A DNA stretch of 64,000 nt, from the NCBI RefSeq assembly GCF_006542275.1, contig NZ_CP041217.1:5086501-5150500 (forward strand), written 5' to 3'. Within the stretch, counting starts at the first letter, position 1, and each line of letters begins with the position of its first letter. The DNA comes from Saccharibacillus brassicae. GTDB taxonomy: Bacteria; Bacillota; Bacilli; Paenibacillales; Paenibacillaceae. Position numbers and translations under genes: made by a program. The notes under the pieces are model-generated. The model was not told the DNA's origin. It saw only the letters and a program-made list of their open reading frames with translations, and searched no databases. This document shows positions 44,770 through 52,730 of this stretch, in pieces.

Positions 44770-45987
44770 ATGGCAACGATGTTTCTGATCGTCATCTATT
44801 TGGCTTTTATCAGTCTGGGGCTGCCGGATTCGCTGCTCGGCGCGGCCTGGCCGGTCATGCGCCCGGATCTCGGCGCGCCGCTCGAATCGGCCGGCCTGCT
44901 GGCGATGATCGTCGCGGCGGGCACGATCGTGTCGAGTCTGCTCAGCGGCAAGCTGATCGCGAAGCTCGGCACGGGTCCGCTGACGCTGCTCAGCTGCCTG
45001 ATGACCGCGGCCGCGCTGCTCGGCTTCTCGTTCGCTCCGTCGCTGCTCTGGTTCGCGCTGCTCGCGATTCCGCTCGGGCTCGGCGCGGGAGCGGTCGATT
45101 CGGCGCTGAACCATTACGTGGCGACGCATTACGAAGCGCATCATATGAGCTGGCTGCACTGCTTCTGGGGCGTCGGCGCGACCGGAAGCCCGCTGCTCAT
45201 GTCCTACTTCATCAAAGAGCACGATTCGTGGAGAGCGGGGTACACGGCCGTCGCGATCATCCAGTTCGCGCTCGTGATCGTGCTGCTGGTCACACTGCCC
45301 TTGTGGAAAAAAGTGTCGGCGGAACGCACCGCGCTCGCGGTGGAGCGCGAAGCCGCCAAAACCGCGTCCGCCGGTCCGGACTTCGTCCGCAAAGCGGAAG
45401 CGCCGCCGGCCGAACGCGCGCTGCGGCTGCCCGGCGTCAAAATGACGCTGCTGGCGTTCCTGTTCTACTGCGGCGTCGAGACGATGGTCGGCTTGTGGGG
45501 CGCCAGCTTCCTCGTCGGTTCGCGCGGCATCTCGCCGGTGACGGCCGCCGGCTGGATCTCGCTCTATTACGGAGGCATCACCGTCGGCCGGCTTATTACC
45601 GGCTTCATCACGATGCGAGTCGGCAACCGCACGCTGATCCTGGCAGGGCAGCTGATCTCGGCGCTGGGCGCCTGCCTGCTGCTGCTTCCGCTGCCCGACT
45701 TCGTCATGCTGACGGGCTTCGTGTTGATCGGCCTCGGCTTTGCCCCGGTCTATCCGGGCTTTATCCACGAGACGCCGGCACGGTTCGGCCGCGCGAATTC
45801 GGCCAAGCTGATCGGCTACCAGATGGCCGTCGCCTACACGGGTACGACATTCCTGCCGCCGCTGTTCGGCGTGCTGGCTTCGCGTGCGAGCATCGGGCTG
45901 TTCCCGATCGTGACGCTGATCTTCGTCGTCATGATGCTGCTCTGTTCGGAGCAGGTCATCCGGGCGCTCAAGCGCGCAGTCGTCTGA
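44770..45987 (+). CDS. MFS transporter (sugar-type, FucP/YfkF-like)
   Basis: 405 aa, ATG 44770 after AAAGGAAG. Twelve helices, the first MFLIVIYLAFISLGLPDSLL. The G-D-x-x-x-x-x-W and H-Y...HHMSWLHCFWGVGATGSP segments match the family of ROK-linked sugar or drug transporters. The central loop (residues 185-215) is charged and variable. Together with the ROK regulator it suggests ligand-controlled uptake or export of a sugar-like compound (inference). Confidence 0.87.
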   Translation: MATMFLIVIYLAFISLGLPDSLLGAAWPVMRPDLGAPLESAGLLAMIVAAGTIVSSLLSGKLIAKLGTGPLTLLSCLMTAAALLGFSFAPSLLWFALLAIPLGLGAGAVDSALNHYVATHYEAHHMSWLHCFWGVGATGSPLLMSYFIKEHDSWRAGYTAVAIIQFALVIVLLVTLPLWKKVSAERTALAVEREAAKTASAGPDFVRKAEAPPAERALRLPGVKMTLLAFLFYCGVETMVGLWGASFLVGSRGISPVTAAGWISLYYGGITVGRLITGFITMRVGNRTLILAGQLISALGACLLLLPLPDFVMLTGFVLIGLGFAPVYPGFIHETPARFGRANSAKLIGYQMAVAYTGTTFLPPLFGVLASRASIGLFPIVTLIFVVMMLLCSEQVIRALKRAVV

Positions 45988-46022
45988 CGGCAAAGACTGG
46001 ATGAACCCCGTTATTTTTCCGG

Positions 46023-46048
46023 AAAAAGGCGCTCTTGGGCGCCTTTTT
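46023..46048 (+). terminator. Terminator after the MFS gene
   Basis: AAAAAGGCGC / GCGCCTTTTT with a 6-nt loop; bidirectional in form. Confidence 0.85.
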
Positions 46049-46145
46049 GCACGTTGAAAGCCCGGTATGCGGCGCATCGGCCGATAGACTTGCTTCGCCG
46101 CAGGGAAGAGACTAAGATATAGACGGCTCTACGGTTGATTCGTGA

Positions 46146-46165
46146 GAAGATCCCGCGGGATCTTC
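46146..46165. other. Perfect 20-bp palindrome in the leader of the ArsB-type gene
   Basis: GAAGATCCCGCGGGATCTTC, directly upstream of the GGAGG site of the transporter gene. It could be a protein-binding operator or, as RNA, a hairpin that affects ribosome access. Confidence 0.6.
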
Positions 46166-46185
46166 GACTATTTGGAGGATGACGT

Positions 46186-47481
46186 GTGTACGCTGCGCTA
46201 TGGCCGACCCTGATTTTTATTCTGACTCTGTTCCTGGTGATCCGGCGTCCGCGGAGGCTGCCGATCGGCTGGTCCGCCTGTGGCGGGGCGGCGCTCGCGC
46301 TGCTGACCGGCGTCGTCGACCTTCAGGACGTGCGGGACGTGACGGACGTGGTCTGGAACGCGACGCTTGCTTTCGTGGCCATTATCCTGATCTCGCTCGT
46401 GCTCGACCGCGTCGGGCTGTTCGAATGGGCGGCGCTGCATGTCGCCCGGGCTTCGCACGGCAGCGGCACGCGGATGTTCGTGTACCTGATCCTGCTCGGG
46501 GCGGTCGTCGCGGCGCTGTTCGCCAACGACGGAGCCGCGCTGATCCTGACGCCGATCGTGCTGGCGATGGTGCGGGCGCTTGACCTGAACGAGAAGCAGG
46601 TGTTTCCGTTCATCATCGCGGGCGGCTTTATCGCCGATACGACTTCGCTGCCGCTCTTGATCAGCAACCTGGTCAATATCGTATCCGCGGATTATTTCGG
46701 CATCGGCTTTCTGCGGTATGCGCAGGTGATGCTCGTGCCGAATCTGTTCGCGCTGGGCGCGAGTCTCGGCGTGCTGTATTTCTTTTTCCGCAAAAGCATT
46801 CCCCGCCGCTTCGACGACGCGCAGCTCAAAGCGCCGGCGACGGCGATCCGCGACCTCAAGCTGTTCCGCGTCTCGTGGGTCGTGATCGTGCTGCTGCTTG
46901 GCGGTTACTTCGCGGGCGAGCTGGTCGGTATTCCGCTGTCGCTGACCGCCGGCGTTATCGCGATTTTGTTTCTGATCCTGGCGCGGCGCAGCCCGGCGAT
47001 TTCGGTGGCGGCCGTGATCAAGGAATCGCCGTGGTCGATCGTCTTCTTCTCCGTCGGCATGTACGTGGTCGTGTACGGCCTGCGCAACGCGGGTCTGACC
47101 GATCTGCTGGCGGAAGGCATCCGGGCGTTCTCCGGTCTTGGACTGTTCGCAGCCACGATGGGCATGGGCTTCCTGAGCGCCGTTCTGTCGTCGGTCATGA
47201 ACAATCTGCCGACAGTGCTGATCGGGGCGCTCGCGATCGATTCGGCGGATATGGGCGGCCGGATTCACGAAGCGCTTGTGTACGCGAACGTGATCGGAGC
47301 CGATCTCGGACCGAAGCTGACGCCGATCGGCTCGCTCGCGACGCTGCTCTGGCTGCATGTGCTCAACAACAAAGGCATCCGCATCACGTGGGGACAATAT
47401 TTCCGCATCGGGGTCATCCTGACGATTCCGACGCTGTTCATCACGCTGCTGGGCTTGTACGTCTGGTTATCCTGGTTATAA
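46186..47481 (+). CDS. ArsB-type arsenite/anion transporter
   Basis: 431 aa, GTG 46186 with GGAGG 7 nt upstream. About eleven helices, ArsB/NhaD ion-transporter superfamily: [40 protein letters not shown] (20 residues), [18 protein letters not shown] and [20 protein letters not shown]. The order and length match ArsB/YdfA arsenical pumps. No arsR, arsC or arsA is adjacent and no Cys-based regulator site is visible, so arsenite specificity is an inference from family. A terminator follows. Confidence 0.88.
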   Translation: MYAALWPTLIFILTLFLVIRRPRRLPIGWSACGGAALALLTGVVDLQDVRDVTDVVWNATLAFVAIILISLVLDRVGLFEWAALHVARASHGSGTRMFVYLILLGAVVAALFANDGAALILTPIVLAMVRALDLNEKQVFPFIIAGGFIADTTSLPLLISNLVNIVSADYFGIGFLRYAQVMLVPNLFALGASLGVLYFFFRKSIPRRFDDAQLKAPATAIRDLKLFRVSWVVIVLLLGGYFAGELVGIPLSLTAGVIAILFLILARRSPAISVAAVIKESPWSIVFFSVGMYVVVYGLRNAGLTDLLAEGIRAFSGLGLFAATMGMGFLSAVLSSVMNNLPTVLIGALAIDSADMGGRIHEALVYANVIGADLGPKLTPIGSLATLLWLHVLNNKGIRITWGQYFRIGVILTIPTLFITLLGLYVWLSWL

Positions 47482-47505
47482 AAAAAGCCGTTTACGCGGC
47501 GGCGC

Positions 47506-47537
47506 AAGCTCCGAATCCTGATGATTCGGAGCTTTTT
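47506..47537 (+). terminator. Terminator after the ArsB-type gene
   Basis: AAGCTCCGAATC / GATTCGGAGCTT, 12-bp perfect stem, CTGAT loop, TTTTT. Confidence 0.9.
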
Positions 47538-47633
47538 GTCGCAGGCGGCATCCGCTCGAAGCAGGGGTCCCACACGCACGGCGTTTCAGGTCGAGCCCAC
47601 GTATTTTTATACCGAAAACGATTCATAAAGCAA

Positions 47634-47662
47634 TTGCCGAACTTTTCCGAAAACGTTATAGT
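47634..47662 (+). promoter_or_regulatory. Sigma-A promoter of the GH2 gene
   Basis: -35 TTGCCG (47634-47639), 17-bp spacer, -10 TATAGT (47657-47662). Two copies of CCGAAAACG (47612 and 47648) lie just upstream and within the spacer and resemble half of a cre or LacI-type operator. Confidence 0.6.
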
Positions 47663-47755
47663 CATAAAGGGAGACCGCGCCGGCCCCATGTTCGAAGCAG
47701 GGGAAAAGGCGTCCGGATCTTAACGAAACCGTATTCAAAATAGGAGTGATGAACC

Positions 47756-50566
47756 ATGTTGAACAGAATCGATCTGTCCGGCTCATGGGAGCTGGCTTTG
47801 GACGAACACAAACAGGGACAGCCGCAAATGCAGGCGTTCAACGACGCGATGGAGCTGCCCGGCACGACTTCGCATGCCCGCAAAGGCAAGCGCAACGAAG
47901 AGAAATTGATCGGCTCGCTCACGGACGCCTACAAGTTCGAAGGCTATGCCTGGTTCCGCAAAGAAATCGACATCCCGGCGGAGTGGGCGTCGCACACGGC
48001 CCGGCTGCATCTGGAGCGCACGCGCGTCACGACGGTCTGGCTGAACGGGGAAGAGCTCGGCAGCCGCAACAGCCTCAACGCGCCGCATGTGTACGAGTTG
48101 ACGGGCAAGCTGCGCGCCGGCACGGCGACGCTGACGATCCGCGTGGACAATACGGATTATCCGACCAAGGGCGGCCATATGACGTCCCCGGATACGCAGA
48201 CGAACTGGAACGGGATCACGGGCGCGATCGAGCTGCAATTTTACGGCCCGGCCCGGTTGGAAAGTCTGCGCACTTACCCGAATGTCGGCGAGCGCAGCGT
48301 GCGGGTCACGGCGCGGGTCGAAGGTGCGGAAGCTTCGGCGCTGCGCTTGTCGGCGGTCAGCTTCAACGGCGAGACGGTGCACAGCGCGCAGACGCTTGAG
48401 CTCAAGCTTGAAGGCCGCGACATCGACGCGGAATATCCGCTTGGCGCGGATGCCCGGCTGTGGAGCGAATGGACGCCGGAGCTGTACCGCCTCAAGCTGG
48501 AACTGCTGGGCGAAGACGGCGGCGTGATCGACGTGACGGAGAGCGTCTTCGGCCTGCGCGAGTTCCGCCCGGCCGGCGACAAGTTCGAGATCAACGGACA
48601 TCGCACATTTCTGCGCGGCAAGCATGACGGCCTGATTTTCCCGCTGACCGGTTATGCGCCGACCGACGTGGACGAGTGGATGCGGATCTTGAACATTTCC
48701 AAATCGTACGGCATGAACCATTATCGCTTCCACACGGCCTGCCCGCCGGAAGCGGCGTTCGTCGCGGCGGACCTGCTGGGCATCTACATGGAGCCGGAAC
48801 TGCCGTTTTGGGGCACGGTCACGGAGCCGGGCGACGAGAACCACGACCAGGCGGAGCAGGATTACCTGATCGAAGAAGGGTATGCCATTCTCAAAGCGTT
48901 CGGCAACCATCCGTCGTTCGTCATGTTCTCGCTCGGCAACGAGCTGTGGGGCAGCCGCCCGAAGATCGATTCGATCCTCAAAGGCTACAAACAATTCGAC
49001 AGCCGTCCGCTGTATACGCAGGGATCGAACAACCACCAGTGGGTGCCGGAACTGCTCGAACATGACGATTTCTTCTGCGGCGTGCGCTTCTCGCGCGAAC
49101 GCAGGTTCCGCGGTTCGTACGCGATGTGCGACGCGCCGCAGGGCCATGTGCAGCTCGCGCCTCCGGGCACGATGACGGATTACGACGAGCCGATCTCGCC
49201 TTCGCGCCTGCAAAGCGCAGACGGGGAAGACGGCGGCGCGAAAACGATCCAGATCCAATACGGCACGGAGATGAAAACGGTCGAAGCCGAAGGCGACGGC
49301 GGAGACTGGATCTCGCCGCTTCCGGTCGTCTCGCACGAGATCGGGCAGTACGGCACGTTCCCGAACTTCGACGAGATCGACAAATACACGGGACCGCTGC
49401 AGGCGGAGAATTTCAAGATCTTCCGCGAGCGGCTGGAGGAAAAAGGTCTCGGCCATCTGGCCCGCGCCTATTTCGAAAATTCCGGCAAGTTGGCGATGGA
49501 CTGCTACAAGGAAGAACTGGAAGCGGCGCTGCGTTCGCGCAAACTGGCCGGCTTCCAACTGCTTGACCTGCAGGACTTCAGCGGGCAGGGTACGGCTCTT
49601 GTCGGCGCTTTGGACGCCTTTATGGATTCCAAAGGGCTGATCACGCCGGAAGACTGGCGTTCGTTCTGCGCCGACGCGGTGCTGCTGGCCCGCTTCCCGT
49701 CGTACAATCTGGTCGGCGGCGAAGAATTCCGCGCGGCTGTCGAACTGAGCTGGTACCGTCAGGAAGCGCCGGGCAAGCTTGGCGTGGAGTGGACGCTGGA
49801 CGCAGGCGGCGAGACGCTGGGCGCCGGCACGCTGTCCGCGGAATTGACGCAAAGCGGCGACGTGTTCGAAGTGGGCAGCGTGGAGCTTGTGCTTGCACCG
49901 GTGCAGACGATGCAAAGAGCCGAGCTGTCGCTGCGCATCAAAGGTACAAACGTGTACAAACAGTACGAACTGTGGATTTATCCGTCCGGCGTTCAGGCGG
50001 ACTTCGGCGGCGTGCAGGTCTTCGAGACGCTGACGGACGAAGCCGAAGCGGTGCTGGCGGCCGGTGGCAAAGTGCTGCTGATGCCGAATCCGGCTGCGCT
50101 GGAAAACGCGATCGAAGGCACGTACGCGTCGGACTTCTGGTGCTACCCGATGTTCCGCTCGATCTCGGAAAGCATGGAGCGCAAAGTGCCGGTCGGCACG
50201 CACGGCCTGCTGATCCGCAGCGAACATCCGGCTCTGCGCGACTTCCCGTCGGCGACCCATTCGACGTATGCGTGGTGGAACGTCGTTATGAATTCGCGTT
50301 CGATCATTCTCGACGGCACTTCGTCCGAATGGGAACCGATCGTGCAGACGATCGACAACTTCGAGCGCAACCACAAGCTCGGCCTGCTGTTCGAATGCAA
50401 GACCGGCGGCGGCAGCCTGATCGTCTGCGCCGTCGACGCGGCCGCGGCCGGTCAGTCGCCGGACGGCCGGCAGTTCCTGCACAGCCTGGCGAACTACGTG
50501 CGTTCGGACGCGTTCGCTCCGACGTTCGAGCTCGGCCTCGACGAGCTGGCGGCGATGGTTCGCTAG
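47756..50566 (+). CDS. Glycoside hydrolase family 2 enzyme (beta-galactosidase/glucuronidase-like)
   Basis: 936 aa, ATG 47756 after AGGAGTG. N-terminal sugar-binding jelly roll (LSGSWELALDEHKQGQP, FRKEIDIPAEWASHTARLHL), immunoglobulin-like domain, then the TIM barrel with acid/base Glu396 in SLGNELWG and nucleophile Glu528 in VSHEIGQYG. It lacks a signal peptide, so it is intracellular. The C-terminal 350 residues form further beta domains. The substrate may be a plant-derived oligosaccharide. It stands alone, with its own promoter, and directly precedes the large repeat array. Confidence 0.92.
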   Translation: MLNRIDLSGSWELALDEHKQGQPQMQAFNDAMELPGTTSHARKGKRNEEKLIGSLTDAYKFEGYAWFRKEIDIPAEWASHTARLHLERTRVTTVWLNGEELGSRNSLNAPHVYELTGKLRAGTATLTIRVDNTDYPTKGGHMTSPDTQTNWNGITGAIELQFYGPARLESLRTYPNVGERSVRVTARVEGAEASALRLSAVSFNGETVHSAQTLELKLEGRDIDAEYPLGADARLWSEWTPELYRLKLELLGEDGGVIDVTESVFGLREFRPAGDKFEINGHRTFLRGKHDGLIFPLTGYAPTDVDEWMRILNISKSYGMNHYRFHTACPPEAAFVAADLLGIYMEPELPFWGTVTEPGDENHDQAEQDYLIEEGYAILKAFGNHPSFVMFSLGNELWGSRPKIDSILKGYKQFDSRPLYTQGSNNHQWVPELLEHDDFFCGVRFSRERRFRGSYAMCDAPQGHVQLAPPGTMTDYDEPISPSRLQSADGEDGGAKTIQIQYGTEMKTVEAEGDGGDWISPLPVVSHEIGQYGTFPNFDEIDKYTGPLQAENFKIFRERLEEKGLGHLARAYFENSGKLAMDCYKEELEAALRSRKLAGFQLLDLQDFSGQGTALVGALDAFMDSKGLITPEDWRSFCADAVLLARFPSYNLVGGEEFRAAVELSWYRQEAPGKLGVEWTLDAGGETLGAGTLSAELTQSGDVFEVGSVELVLAPVQTMQRAELSLRIKGTNVYKQYELWIYPSGVQADFGGVQVFETLTDEAEAVLAAGGKVLLMPNPAALENAIEGTYASDFWCYPMFRSISESMERKVPVGTHGLLIRSEHPALRDFPSATHSTYAWWNVVMNSRSIILDGTSSEWEPIVQTIDNFERNHKLGLLFECKTGGGSLIVCAVDAAAAGQSPDGRQFLHSLANYVRSDAFAPTFELGLDELAAMVR

Positions 50567-50671
50567 GGCGTAGGCGAGCGGAGCGGGTTTTGGCCGAAGC
50601 GGGAGCTGGCGCTGGCGCGAATAGAACCGCGCAGCGACAGCTAATTAGTCTTCGGGCGAAGTGTCGCGGAA

Positions 50672-52404
50672 AATAGCTGCGCCACGGCAGTTATTCTCGC
50701 CGGAAACGGAGTGAATGAGCGAATAACTGCGCCACGACAGTTAGTTGCACCGAAACTGGAGTGAATGAGCGAATAGGTGCGTCACGACAGTTATTTGCAC
50801 CGAAACTGGAGTGAATGAGCGAATAGCTGCGCCACTACAGTTATTTTCGTCGAAACTGGAGCAAATGGACGAATAACTGCGTCACGACAGTTATTTTCGC
50901 CTAAGCACCCTTTAAGCCGCCGAAAGAGCTAATTAAGTGTACTGTCGCACTTATTTGCTGAATAGAGAAGCTGTTCGCCGAAATAACTGTAGATCCGCAC
51001 TTAATCTGCGGCCCAAGCGACTGACTGCATAGCGCACATAAAGAGAGGAGCGTTTGCCCCGGCGGCAGACGCTCCTTTTCGATTTGCTGTTTGATTTGCT
51101 GTTTGATCGACTACACGATGAATCCACTTTGTCCTCTTCTATGAGGCAGGGGAGTTGACCAAAATAACCGCGCGGAGGCAACAAAGCGACAACTATTGCC
51201 GGCTGGGGTAGACCTGGTCCACGAATAACTGCGTTACGACAGCTATTTGCATCGGAAACGGAGTTAATGCGCGAATAGTTGCGTCACTACGATTATTTTC
51301 ACCGGAAACGGAGTGAATGCGCGAATAGCTGCGTCACGACAGTTATTTGCACCGAAACTGGAGTGAATGAGCGAATAATTGCGCCACGACAGTTATTTTC
51401 GCCCAAAGCACCTTTTGAGCCGCCGAAAGAGCTAATTAAGTGTCCTGTCGCAGTTACTTGCCGATTCGAGAAACCGTTCGCCGAAATAACTGCAGATTCG
51501 CACTTAATCTGCGACCCAAGCGACTGACTGCATAGCGCACATAAAGAGAGGAGCGTTTGCCCCGGCGGCAGACGCTCCTGTTTGATTTGCTGTTTGATCG
51601 GCTAGACAATGAACTCACTTTGCCCTCTTCTATGAGGCAGGGGAGTTGACCAAAATAATCGCGCGTAGGCAACACAGCGGCAACTATTGCCGGCTGGGGT
51701 AGACCTGGTTCACGAATAACTGCGTTACGACAGTTATTTGCACCGGAAACGGAGTTAATGCGCGAATAGTTGCGTCACTACGATTATTTTCACCGGAAAC
51801 GGAATGAATGGACGAATAGCTGCGTCACGACAGTTATTTGCACCGAAACTGGAGCAAATGAGCGAATAGCTGCGCCACTACAGTTATTTTCGCCCAAAGC
51901 GTCCTTTGAGCCGCCGAAAGAGCTAATTAAGTGTCCTGTCGCACTTATTTGCCGAGTCGAGAAGCTGTTCGCCGAAATAACTGCAGATCCGCACTTAATT
52001 CCCGTTCCAAGCGACTGACTGCATAGCGCACATAAAGAGAGGAGCGTTTGCCCCGATGGCAGACGCTCCTGTTTGATTTGCTGTTTGATTTGCTGTTTGA
52101 TTTGCTGTTTGATCGACTATACGATGAATCCACTTTGCCCCTCTTCTATGTGGCAGGGGAGTTGACCAAAATAATCGCGCGGAGGCAACAAAGCGACAAC
52201 TATTGCCGGCTGGGGTAGACCTGGTCTACGAATAACTGCGTCACGACAGTTATTTGTACCGGAAACGGAGTGAATGCGCGAATAGTTGCGTCACTACGAT
52301 TATTTTCACCGGAAACGGAATGAATGGACGAATAGCTGCGTCACGACAGTTATTTGCACCGAAACTGGAGCAAATGAGCGAATAGCTGCGCCACTACAGT
52401 TATT
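50672..52404. repeat. Array of seventeen 24-nt hairpins with exact 50-bp period, in four higher-order repeats
   Basis: Hairpin units of form AATARCTG-N8-CAGTTATT start at 50672, 50722, 50772, 50822, 50872; 51224, 51274, 51324, 51374; 51715, 51765, 51815, 51865; 52231, 52281, 52331, 52381. Within each cluster the step is exactly 50 bp. Each cluster is followed by the same about 170-bp spacer (CTAATTAAGTGTCCTGTCGC and on) and a conserved hairpin (GGAGCGTTTGCC / GGCAGACGCTCC at 51047, 51550, 52041 and 52557). Last-unit to last-unit distances are 502, 491 and 516 bp. Apparent 82-codon frames here are repeat artefacts. The whole stretch 50567-52730 has no gene. Confidence 0.9.
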
Positions 52405-52580
52405 TTCGCCCAAAGCGTCCTTTGAGCCGCCGAAAGAGCTAATTAAGTGTCCTGTCGCACTTATTTGCCGAGTCGAGAAGCTGTTCGCCGAAATAACTGC
52501 AGATCCGCACTTAATTCCCGTTCCAAGCGACTGACTGTGTATTGCACCTAAAGAAAGGAGCGTTTGCCCCGATGGCAGAC

Positions 52581-52665
52581 GCTCCTTTTTGATTTGCCGT
52601 TTAATTTGCCGTTTAATTTGCTGTTTGATTTGCCGTTTGATTTACTTTCTGATTTGCCGTTTGAT
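52581..52665. repeat. Variable 12-bp tandem repeat TGTTTGATTTGC in the array
   Basis: The motif TGTTTGATTTGC (with C/T variants) follows each conserved hairpin in a different copy number: about 2 at 51080, 2 at 51579, 4 at 52070 and 6-7 at 52586-52662. Such copy variation suggests replication slippage. Confidence 0.75.
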
Positions 52666-52730
52666 CCAAAGCAGCATGAACCGATTTTGTCCTTTAAACA
52701 ATGAATTCACTTTGCCTCTAAGTCCCCGCC

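Noticed and set aside
50672-52404. CRISPR array
   Set aside because: The 26-nt segments between hairpins are themselves repeated, not unique spacers, and no cas genes are present.
51279-52534. Three near-identical 82-codon frames (51279, 51770, 52286) that could look like a repeated gene family
   Set aside because: They lie wholly in the 50-bp hairpin array, lack ribosome binding sites, and their similarity is explained by the DNA repeat.
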